From positions 1,302,001-1,366,000 of the forward strand of contig BCHU01000002.1 of assembly GCA_001599715.1 (NCBI GenBank): a stretch of 64,000 nucleotides of DNA. The letters are read 5' to 3'. A program made the translations under genes and the position numbers. Of the stretch, positions 32,314 to 42,886 are shown piece by piece. Position 1 is the stretch's first letter, and each line of letters starts with the position of its first letter. The notes under the pieces are model-generated. The model saw only the letters and a program-made list of their open reading frames with translations, did no database searches and was not told the origin of the DNA. This stretch comes from Phaeotremella fagi. Lineage: Eukaryota > Basidiomycota > Tremellomycetes > Tremellales > Phaeotremellaceae.

Positions 32314-34572
32314 ATGGCCGATCCTCAATTCCTTAAATACGTAGATGATCATCAACAAGATTACATAGATCGTTTACGTCAAGCTGTAGAGATCCCTTCG
32401 TGAGTCCAGCTTGATGATCTAATTCTGTTTCTCCCCATGTAAACTAATAATCATCTCGTAAATTAGTGTCTCTGGGAACCTTAGGTAAGTTCCATCAACT
32501 ATCCATCTACGTCACCGTCAATCGTACGCCACTCTGATCTTTCTCTCCTTCCAGCTACGTCAAAGATGTCGAGGCAATGGCGGAGTTTCTCATCAAGCAG
32601 CTCACTGCCCTTGATGTCACAGTCGAGAAAAGATCCATCGGTAAACATAATCTAGAAGGTAAAGAAGTTGATCTTCCACCTGTCGTCATTGGTCAGATTG
32701 GCAATGACCCCAAAAAGGTGAGTTTTTCAAGAATGATCATCATCTTCTCTCCTATTTCGCTGAATCCTAACACCTCATCTCAGAAAACACTGCTCATTTA
32801 TGGTCATTACGATGTTCAACCTGCTTTGAAAGAAGACGGATGGATCCATGACCCTTTCAAACTTACTGTTGACCCCGAAGGAACTGGTAAGCTATATGGT
32901 CGTGGTTCAACGGACGATAAAGGTCCTGTCATGGGGTGGTTGAATGTTCTTGAAGCGCACAAAAATCTGGGAAAAGAATTACCCGTATGTTGTTCCCGTG
33001 ACCCAACCACAATGTCCTATGTTGACAAACTACAGGTCAATCTAAAAATGTGTTTCGAGGGAATGGAGGAAAACGGTTCTACCAACCTGGACAAGTTTAT
33101 CGAATCTGAGAAAGATAAATTCTTCACTGGAGTTGACTGCATGTGTATCTCTGGTAAGCAGCTTTTCTTAAACGAATGTCTAAAATCTCCATCTAATGGG
33201 CACGACTTCAGATAATTACTGGCTTGATACAAAGACTCCTTGTTTGACCTACGGTCTTCGAGGTATCAACTACTATGAGATTGTGATTTCAGGTCCTGCT
33301 AGAGACCTTCATTCCGGAGTCTTCGGTGGAACTGTCCACGAACCTATGACTGATCTCTTCATTATCAGTAAGCTTTACTTCCCTTGTACAAATACTTCTC
33401 AACTAATCGACATTAGTGTCAAAACTCGTCTCCCCAACAGGTGAAATCCTTATCCCTGGGATCAAAGAGATGATCGCCCCCGTGACTGAAGACGAACAAA
33501 AGAAATTTGAAGCAATTCATTTCCAAATGGAGGTGACTATCAATTTTTGTCTTCTAAGATAAACGAAATTGACATTCTCCTCAGGATATCCACGGTGCTG
33601 TGGGAGCCGATGTCTCAATCTATGAGGACAGAGTTAAAACTGTAAGTTATCTTATTGATCAAGTTACTGATGTTGTTCAGCTCATGGGAAGAATGAGAAA
33701 CCCAAGTTTATCTCTCCACGGTATCGAAGGGGCATTCTGTGAGTCTCTGAACAAGGTGCTGTAGTTTATTCCCCTGACAATCCGTTTAGCTGCACCCGGT
33801 TCTAAAACCGTTATTCCTGCCAAAGTCATCGGTGAGCTCGCGTTGTTGAAATTTTCGATCTAGTTTCTTTTTACTGATTTCATCCATGATTGTCAGGCAA
33901 ATTCTCTATTCGTTTAGTTCCAAACCTCACCATCAAATCGGTCACTGAAAAAGTTGTAAAATACATCTCCGATGAATTTGCTAAGATTGGATCGAAGAAC
34001 AAGATGGAAGTTGAATTAACTCATGGTGGTGAACCATGGATTGTAAGCATCCTGCATGAAACACACAAGCGCTCTACTGATTTCACTTCCTAGGCTGATC
34101 CTAACGTGCGTACATCATCTCTTGATTGAGGTGTCATTTTTACTTATTCAATATATAGCATTACTCTTACCGAGCTGCTCACAAAGCCACCGAAGCCGTC
34201 TACGGCCAAGCACCTGATTACACCCGTGAAGGAGGTGAGTGAAAGTGTCACATTCAAGTAAGACCATGAAAGTGACAATGTATAGGATCTATCCCTGTCA
34301 CTTTGGATTTCGCCAACATTTTGAACCTCAACGTATTACTTTTACCTGTCGGACGTGGTGACGATGGTAAGTCCTTGCAACCTTTGACGATTTTAGAAGT
34401 GCTGACATTGTCCAGGTGCTCATTCCACTAACGAAAAATTGGACACTGACAATTACATCAGGGTATGTTACGAGGAGAGTTTCATCCACCAGAAATACTC
34501 ATTGACTTGGTTTCGTAGGGAACTAAACTCCTTGGAACTTACATGTACGAATTAGCAGCTACGTCAGATTAA
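32314..34572 (+). CDS. DUG1: Cys-Gly metallodipeptidase (M20 family, Dug1/CNDP2)
   Basis: Cytosolic M20 dipeptidase that cleaves Cys-Gly in glutathione turnover. Start [20 protein letters not shown] at 32314. Metal and catalytic motifs are intact: [71 protein letters not shown] and [15 protein letters not shown]. It ends [10 protein letters not shown] at 34572. It is split by about a dozen short introns, including an 18-nt exon at 32467-32484 encoding the SVSGNL region. It is divergent from the RRM gene over about 260 bp and convergent with the Oca-like gene. Confidence 0.95.
32467..32484 (+). other. 18-nt microexon of DUG1
   Basis: TGTCTCTGGGAACCTTAG between acceptor AAATTAG and donor GTAAGT. 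It supplies VSGNL, completing the family block EIPSVSGNLSYVKDVE. Confidence 0.75.
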
Positions 34573-34735
34573 GTGCAATGTCCTCTAGCTTGATGATTTA
34601 AAGATTGATGGTTGGGAGTAGTAAGCAGATAGTAAATTAGATAGGAATGAGATGCCATGCATTGTAGTTTTTATACAGTCTATTAATGACGATACTTTAC
34701 AGAATAAAAATGTAACACCTTCTAGTCATCATTGT

Positions 34736-36682
34736 CTACGTGAAACCTGCCAAATCTAAGGCGGAGATATATTGAGAAGTCGCAAGACTTTGGATGTCCT
34801 CATCTTCTTCGTCTTCATCTTCTTCCTCATCCTCATCGTAATCTTCATCTTCGTCATCATCATCATCATCATCCTCGTCCTCATCCTCATCCTCATCCTC
34901 GTCCTGGTCCTGGTCTTCATCCTCATGCTCCGCCGCCTCGGCTCCGTTGTCATCATTACCTTCCTCATCATCTTTTTCCATTTTGACCATACCCCTATCC
35001 TTTTCGCCCTCGTCATAACCTTCCCCCAGTTTCTGAGTGCTCTCCACACTTGCATGGACTTTAGCATCCTTCGGATCTAACGACTGTTTGACAGTAGTCG
35101 TAGTAGTAACATCTTCATTTTCAAGTTTAGATACTTCTTGGTTTCTACCAGTGATTGGATGAGCCAATGTCACAGGTTCACTTGTTGTCCTTGATTTCGC
35201 TGTGGAACCAGAAACCTCTGCGCCTGGATCAAAATCTTCTTGGATAGGGGAACCGACAAATTCAGATTCATTTCCAAAATTGTCAGAATTTTGATATTTC
35301 ACTATATCAATCGTAGACAAAGGTTTCTTGATCTCAGAACCACTCTCAATTACTGGTTTTGAAAGATCGTTCTTGATCGTTGAGACTGAGGATGGAGATA
35401 CGTTTGAAGCATTTGGTATGATAGAGTCATCGAAACTAACTTTTGACAGAAGTTTAGGTGGTCGGATAGATTTGGAAGTGTTGTTATCCGTGTCTGCAAT
35501 CGATTGAGTGGAAGCGGGTGTCTCGATGTTTGATTTAGTTGACTTTGGAATGACCGGCGTGCTTTCTTTCGTCGTTAAGGTTGCTGCGACCGGAGATGTA
35601 TACGATACAGATACAGTGGTGCTTTCGCGAGTGTTTGCCTTAGAAGATGTTGCTTTACCTGTCGTTGGATCTGTGGTCGACTGACTGGTCGTTGCTGTTA
35701 TTGGAGGTAGAGCGGGGAACGAAAGACGCATCGTAGGATGTCGACGAGCAGTCAATGGATGCGGGAAGGGGAGTGAGGTCGTCGATGAAGATCTTTCTCT
35801 TTCTCTCGTCTCTTTGTCCTTGTCCTTATCCTTCTCTTTTTCTTTGTCTTTGTCCTTTTCTCTTTCCTTGTCCTTCTCCTTGCTCGGTTGGGGTGGATTT
35901 GATGTGGATGGAAGAGTAACACTGGTTGTTGGCCAGAGCCATGTTGGATATGGAGGTGGAGGTAAAACTAGAGTTCCATCTGGTGAAGACGGTGCTTGCG
36001 TCGCTAGATACGCTGTGATAAATGGGATGAAGGGCAGTTCATCCTGATCAGGTTCAAACCTGTTTAGTATAATCATTAGACTTCTTTCTTTTGATGCTTT
36101 CTGTTGATCTAAAAACCTACCGACAAATCTCATTTAATATTGAATCTGGATGCCAACCCTGTAATTTCCTTAGGCAAGCAACCACCAACGTCGTATGAGA
36201 GATCCCGTCGCTATCAGCTATATAAAGAGGATAATTTGACGGGGAAAGGATGATCTACTTTGGTCAGATATTTTTAACCTACACGGAGCTTCAACGCTGT
36301 GACTGACCTTCAAGATATCACCAATTTCAGTTTTCCCTAATCCCAAACTTTCCTCGTTCATCGAATCTGCTTTCACCCATTTGATCTGAATGCCAGTCTT
36401 GGTCGTAAATTCAACTAGATCGTCATCTTCTTTCAACGGCTTTTTTGATAGTAGAACCACTGTCCTTAAACGTAATCGATGTATGAACGAGAGATTTCTC
36501 AGTACTGGTACAGATCCTCTGTAAAGGACTTGACGGCCGTGGGTTGGAGGTTGAGTAGTTGATTGAATCGAAGTGGAAGAGAACGAAGGAGATGAGACTG
36601 AACTTGAAGTCGAAGGTGAGGAAGAACATGGAGGCGGACTGGCGACGATTGAAAAATGGTAAGGAGGTGTCAAGGGTACCAT
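34736..36682 (-). CDS. Oca-family atypical dual-specificity phosphatase with charged tail
   Basis: Start MVPLTPPYHFSIVASPPPC at 36682. The N-terminal domain resembles the Oca/Siw14 phosphatase fold: GRQVLYRGSVPVLRNLSFI and LRLRTVVLLSKKPLKEDD. In place of the P-loop HCxxGxxR it reads DSDGISHTTLVVACLRKLQG, so the nucleophilic cysteine and arginine are missing. This suggests a pseudophosphatase or scaffold. The last roughly 400 residues are disordered: a KEKDKEREKDKDKEKEKDKD-type segment, Ser/Thr-rich stretches, and a very acidic Asp/Glu run of about 55 residues before SLATSQYISALDLAGFT at 34736. The subfamily (Oca2, Oca4 or Oca6 type) was not resolved. Confidence 0.72.
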
Positions 36683-37290
36683 TCTATTTGAATTACTGCA
36701 TGGGCGTTACAAATGATAATGAAATTGAATGAATGAATGTTATGTACCTAAGATTGATACCTAATCAGAGTACTATATTGATAGAAATATATATGCATGA
36801 AGGTAATATTGAATTGAATGAGCTGAACATTGATATGGATTATTGAAGGTGAATGGATGAATACGGTAACAATGAAACATACTGTAGACGCAATACATTA
36901 GCGGAATCAAATTCTGATTAGTAAATTTACTAATGAAGAATAAATTTATTAGTAATACTCTAAGTAACTTTATTACGTCGTTGGCGTCGATCGGATTTAG
37001 TTAGGTTAGGTTAAGTTAGGTTCAAGAAAAGAAAAGATCGTCAAAGGTTTGGTTACTTGGTCTTTGTTATTCTTTCGTTCCTTCTTTCTTCCATATTTAT
37101 TTCATCTTCTACCTCTCCATCTGTGAGCGCTCGTTCACTCTTCTCAACCATTCTCTTAACCCTTCAGAAGACTTCATACTCCTCGACATGCAACATACTC
37201 AAACAATCCACAGCCATTCCATCGTCTAAACCAGATCTCAACACTTTCTTTTTTCGCTTGTAAACAAATTCAACAATCCAGTTTTTGGCC
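36683..37290. promoter_or_regulatory. divergent promoter with palindromes and TTAGG-like run
   Basis: About 610 bp between the Oca-like gene and the MDR-tailed gene. It contains an 18-bp perfect palindrome at 36917-36934 (ATTAGTAAATTTACTAAT), a 12-bp palindrome at 36939-36950 (AATAAATTTATT) and a short TTAGGTTAGG stretch near 37001-37021. An ORF at 37057-37263 is probably 5' leader. Confidence 0.55.
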
Positions 37291-40200
37291 ATGCCAAAAC
37301 CAACTTTCCTTCAGACTGTCCTTCATAAACCTACCAGGAAATACGCAGATCCACACGCTCCTTCTCCTTGGGCAGATGCAACTCCAGATTCATACTATGC
37401 TTCAAGTCACTGGTCAAATGGGGGTCAACATCGTTACGAAGATGCAGACGTCTCAAATCATTGGGCAGATCAGCCTCAAGCTGGACCAAGTAGAAAGCCT
37501 AGGAGAGTAAAATCAACTGTTTCAGCTGTTAGCAACGATATTCAAGCCTCTCCTTCTTCCCTTGGTACCCAGTTTCCAAAAGCTGTCCGAAAAGTTGTCA
37601 GTGATGTGGTTTTGAACGAAAACAGGATCGTTCACGTTCATACGAAAGCCAACAATTCTACCTCTGGACGACGGAAAAAGAAGAAATCGGTGGTTGATTA
37701 TGCAGACGATCATTATACGTCTTCGTCACCAAACTCTTCGACCGTTTTCAGACCACCTTCTCGCACTCAACACCACACAATAAATTCTACAGCCTCATCT
37801 TCTTCGAGGTCATCCATGGTCTCTCGATCACCGATTGTTTCTCCTCCAACTGAAAGGCAAAAGCTTCGACCGGAAGTATCTGTTATTCAAGGAGCTGTTC
37901 CTAACGTTTCTACGGCTATCATCACACCACCTAGCTCAGATATGTCAACGGTTACCATGGCTTCCTCTCTCTATTCGGACAATCTTCTGGTGACACCCAA
38001 TCCCTCGACTGCATCTCCACCTGTAATCATAGCTACAGTTCATGAGGATATAGCTTCCCCCTCCACTCCAAAATCGCCAAGTGGATCCGACACGGAAGCA
38101 GAGACAGCCTTCTTCACGCCTTCATCCTCAATGGAGTCCCTAGTCTCAGCATCAACGACAATAGCACCATCTCAGCTCCTGAGGGACTCGTCACGGCCTG
38201 AGAATGACGATCTGATAGTGCCAGATGCTCCAGCATCCTTAATCCCCAAATCGACATCCCTCGATGTCCCTCAAACAGACAACCTTCTACCACCTTCCTT
38301 CACCATCCAACCTCCAACGCCAGCGCCCGTGCCGGATCCTGAATCTACACCATTTCATTCGGAACCAACGTCAAGAAGCTCTTCATCGTCGTTACATCCC
38401 AACTTACAACCTGACCTGTCTTCGTTGGTTATCAACGATTCTACTGGCAGGATTGAAACAGATGCACAATCTGCGTCTAGCGAGGTAGGGTCAAACGATG
38501 AGGAATTCGAGGCCAGTGGGCGAAGATATGCTGGGCATAGTCGACATTCCAGTCTCAGCATACCCCCTCCGGTACCTCTCAAAAGTCCAGAGAGGGCACG
38601 TCAAGCATCATTATCAAGATCACCACGATCATCCGTCGACGGTCGTACAAACCTCTCCCGCCCTGCTTCGCGATTGTCAGACTTTCGAAGTGCAACTGGT
38701 AGCGGATCCCCTTATGACAATTTTGCCGTTCGACGTCAAAGCATGGCTGGATCTGAGACTTCTTATGGTGCCAGATCTGTGGTACGTGAAGGCAGTTTAC
38801 GGAACAGCAATAGTGGACACGGGAAAGGAGGTTGGGCTGCGGCAGCAGCGGCTTCCGTGAGGTCGACTTCACCCACCATGATGATGCCCACGAATGGTCA
38901 AGATGGATGGGCTGAATTCCACGTTCCACTTCCTCCACGTCAAAGTCGGTTCACACCTCTACCACTTGCATCTCAACCTCCAACCTTTGACCGAGTCGTT
39001 AACGGTACCAGAAATGGATCATCTCTTTACAAGCAGGGAGGTCTGCAACCGCCCAGTAACGGTGGTGAATCCTCACCGTCTGAATATTCACAAATATCTG
39101 ACGGGAATGACGGCCTCAGGCCCTCCCGCTCGTATCTTCGTCAAGACTATGCGAGTGAGGATGAGCAGACACAGTCTCAAGCTTACTCTATCGCAACTGA
39201 TGACGATTTTACACCCAGAATACGCCAATCGAGCTCGACTAATATGAACGATTACGGAGCGTTGCTTAATTCTACACCCTTCCGTCAACAAACCTATTCT
39301 CGACCTCAATCTTCCTTATCCATGTACGAAACTCGACCTGTCTCGCCTCCTCCCAGATCTCAATCTAGAATGTCCTTTCAGTCACGTCCAATATCCCCTT
39401 CCATGTCTTTCGTTGATGCAGAGTCACAATCTGGAAGAACTGGTCTTCATCCCCCAAGTTTCTTAAATCCAGATACCCTCACTCTTTTACCCGAAATGAC
39501 TGAACAGGATTCTTCAGCCCTGTATAGAGCAGCTAAATCAGAGAGTGGAACGAGTCGCAAATCTCTCTACAGAGATCCGCAATCCCACCGCTCGAAGAGT
39601 GTCCTCGGTCTCCGAAAATACACCAAGTCGGAAGTCTCGGGGGTTGATGCAGAGAGCGAGCGAATAACTCCAAGTAGGCGATCAAAATCAGTCATGGGTC
39701 ATCGAGCTACAGGCAACGGGAATGAAACTAGATGGGAAGGTAGTAGCTATGGCGAAGGTGTGCTCATGGAGTCTAATGGAAAAGCGCCGGAGGGGCAAGG
39801 AGGTTATACGTGAGTATAGCTTTTAAGAGCTCGTCACCTTTGTTGACTTATGACATCTATAGGAACATGGTCCTTCCAGCAGGAGCGTATAAAGCTCTTG
39901 ATCCTGTCAAGTCAGCAACGGAGGTCAACTCCCGTATTTTAGGATTGCCTCATTCGACTATGGCTTCAATAACGCTTTCAACTTCGGTTCACCGAAATCT
40001 TTCGACCCCACTTCATTTGCGTGATCAGTTGCCCCCTCCCGTCGACTTCACATCTTATCTCAAACCACCAAACAAGGTGACGAACTCTCAAATCTTGATA
40101 CAGGTATACGCTGTTGCTGTAGACGAGCTAGATGTTAGAGTATTGGATGAGAAAGGGAAAGGCGATGTTGGAAGATGGGTGCCAGGTCGCAGTTTTGTGG

Positions 40201-41159
40201 GAAGATGCATGATGACCGGGGGTGATGAAAAGGATATTGTTAGAGGGGATTTAGTTATTGGATTATTTAACATCAACAAGGTAGGCAATTCTCCCATCAA
40301 GCAGACATGAAGTTATTTTGACTTACTTGATTGTTCTCAGAGTGGTGCTTTGTCTGAGTTCATTCTGTCCGATCGCCGGCGATTAGCTCGAGCTCCTGTT
40401 GGTACTTCGCTCACTCTGGAGCAAATGGCTCTTCTACCCCTTCATGGCATCTCCGCAACTCGTTCGTTTCGGGCTGTCCTCTCTCGGCAGTCTCGTGCAC
40501 TCGTTATCGACGCTCATCGTGGAATTGCAGCATTGGTTTGCCAATTACTGTCGCGGCAGGGAGTGAATGTTACAGCTGTTATCCCTGGGGGTGAACAAGC
40601 TCAAAGTGCTCAGGTTGCGTGTATGGCACACGGAGCTAGAGGTGTTTTGACTGGCAGTGCCGCAGCTGTCATGTTAAGTCTCGATGAGGGTGGCTGGGAT
40701 TACATTTTCGATACAACTGGTGGTGTCAGAGTTTATGAAGCTGCTAGAAAAATATTGAAAGACGGCGGGAAGTGAGTTCAATCATACGCTTCCGAATGAT
40801 AATCAATTGACACCTACTCTAGGCTCATTTCTATTGTTCCTCCTGACAACGCCACGACATCCCTTCACCCAACAGTGACATCGAAATCAACTGGTCTGAA
40901 AAACTTGAGAGCAGCATTTGGTTCCAAGAGGAAAGACACGAAACATATCTCCTTTCAATATTTGCCGCCAGCTGGATCTTCCGGTGAAGTAGAAGTTGAT
41001 AGCTCCGGACTTGATAACAGAGATATTTTAGAGGAAGATTGCTTTTCTTTTTTGAAACCTGTGGTCAATAAAGTCAGAAGGTTTGAGGAGGGAATGGAAA
41101 GTTTCCGAGGAAGGGGTTTGACCCGTGGAGAGGTTGAGATCATCAGGATCGTGAATTGA
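37291..41159 (+). CDS. Long disordered protein with C-terminal MDR (zinc-type alcohol dehydrogenase-like) domain
   Basis: ATG 37291 (MPKPTFLQTVLHKPTRKYAD) opens roughly 840 residues of Ser/Pro-rich disordered sequence with repeated RS(K)S, SPP and PRRSKSVMG motifs. After an intron at about 39811-39863 it continues NMVLPAGAYKALDPVKS. An MDR fold follows: NSQILIQVYAVAVDELDVRV (GroES-like), GRSFVGRCM, GALSEFILSDRRRLARAP, LPLHGISATRSFRAVL, then a Rossmann segment RALVIDAHRGIAALVCQLL and WDYIFDTTGG. It ends VEIIRIVN at 41159. The usual glycine-rich GxGxxG is degenerate, so nucleotide binding is uncertain. It resembles yeast Ast1-type MDR proteins only in general layout (inference). The Ser/Arg repeats suggest phospho-regulation. 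Confidence 0.75.
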
Positions 41160-41371
41160 TGGAAAAAAATGTGTAGTGGGTTTGTTTCTGGGACTGAAGG
41201 TGGTATTGAGAGAGACGCATTTCTTTTTCTTTTGCGCATATAATTATCATTTCGTTCTCATGAGTAGCAGAGTGGACAATACAACTTTCTATATACAATG
41301 TATGATCATGATAGACGCTCCCTCATGATTCACTGCTGCGGATAAATACAGATATTGACAAACAAACAGAA

Positions 41372-42600
41372 TCAAACTTGCCGCCTCCCAAAGGTTCCAT
41401 AGCCTTCGTCTCTGGATGAACCTTCCTGACCTTCGTTAATCTCTTCATCTCCTACGTTCGAGCCCCAACTTCTACCGAGAAACCTAGAGCTTCTTGTCCT
41501 GCGAACAAGATTTCCAATAACTGGCGAGTTTTCCAAGTCGCCTAATCCGTAACCTGACGTAGAAGAGACTATTCGATCCAGACCTCGGGAAATACTTAAG
41601 GATTGAGGAGGAACTATTCGGGCTGGGAGGAGTGGTGGTGGGAGATCTATAATAGATGACTCCGAAATTGACGATGTCTCAGAAAAATCAGCGTCGTCTT
41701 GATCTTGATTGATGTCTCCGTCGATGCCGTCAGATTCGACCTCCCTCTCAAATTCACCATCTGAGTCATTAGAAGACCTAGTGTCATAGCGGACTGGACT
41801 TTGTTGCCTTTCATCGAATGAATCTTCCCCAGACGTTGTACGAGACCACCTCCTTCCACCTGAGATCGAAGCTGGAGTACGAAGATCGCTAGCGTTTTCT
41901 GACCGGAAAGCAAATGCTGTTGGCGTTTGGACAGCTGATTGCGGAAGCCGTAAAGAGAAGGGATTGGATCTGTAATTCAATGGTGGTGACAGACGAAGTA
42001 AAAGAAGAAACGTTATCTAAGAGTTTCTTGATTTAGTCCACTTCCATGAGATTCAAAATCACTTACAAGTTCGAAGGTCGAGATAAGTGTGGTCTATCGT
42101 ATTTTGTCAAATCAAGACAGTCTGTACTCGATAGACGAACTTACAGTTATCCAAAATGCTGTCTGTAACGTCTGTCCATCATTCACGTTCGTATTACCAA
42201 GCAATGTAGCACAGAAGCTCCAAACGACCGCACCCACGCTGATCCCTCCAGTACCTGCTATCCAACCACCTCTGTTCCTCCATCGTTTTGAACAGCCCAC
42301 GATTCCACCTAAGAAAATGATTCTGACGAGGGCAATCGGTAGTAGAAGGTCGAATTCGTTCTGACGAAAATGATGGAAGTTGTAAGCCAAGTCCAGTATT
42401 GCGAGAACAGGTAGAGGGTAAGGGTATTTCAGCTTCAATCTGTTACGAGCTTGAGGTGGAGGAAGGGGAAGGGATGAGGTCGAATTATTTTGACTGTCTC
42501 GAACTGGTCTCACTGGCGGTATGGGATTTATGATCACTGGTGAATAAGTTGATGTCGATGCTATTGAAATACGATTAGGATTTGGGACAGACATACTCAT
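41372..42600 (-). CDS. Multi-span membrane protein with acidic C-terminal tail, unknown
   Basis: Start MSMSVPNPNRIS at 42600. After a Pro-rich N-terminus come probable membrane segments (YPLPVLAILDLAYNFHHF, LLLPIALVRIIFLGGIVG, GGWIAGTGGISVGAVVWS). Introns follow near 42155 and 42070. The last exon is acidic and Ser-rich (DSDGEFEREVESDGIDGD, INQDQDDADFSETSSISE), with PPPLLPARIVPP and a basic RRTRSSRFLGRSWG before the end at 41372. No family was recognised. The frame joining the small middle exon to the last exon was not resolved, so one splice site is uncertain. It is convergent with the MDR-tailed gene. Confidence 0.55.
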
Positions 42601-42886
42601 CCGTTGCTGAACCAGAAAACGAAACGGATTGTCAGTAAGTAGAAGATAAGATACTGTAGGGTGAGAATGTTGATTGTCTTTTTGTCTGTATGGCTCGAGT
42701 CTCGAGAACTGGAAACGTGGTAATTCACGGCACAAAATGATACAATGCTTGTTTGTACACTGCCCATTATGTTATACATATATACTCGTACAGTGCATCA
42801 GATCTACTCTTCACTGCACTCTCCCAATGTGCTCGTAATGATATATACAAAAAAAAGTCCATCTCTCCACCATCTATCACATTTGG

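Noticed and set aside
34772..35080. 102-codon hydrophobic ORF on the plus strand
   Set aside because: It is the antisense of the Asp/Glu run of the Oca-like gene; the Ile/Leu/Phe/Val richness is a by-product of GAN codons.
37001..37021. TTAGGTTAGG stretch resembling telomere repeat
   Set aside because: Only a few degenerate units inside a promoter between two active genes; not a telomere tract.
37057..37263. 68-codon ORF with hydrophobic start
   Set aside because: Lies in the probable 5' leader of the MDR-tailed gene, ends just before its ATG and has no conserved motif.
38264..39309. Several 70-120 codon ORFs in other frames
   Set aside because: Overlap the 842-codon reading frame of the MDR-tailed gene and show no conserved motif.
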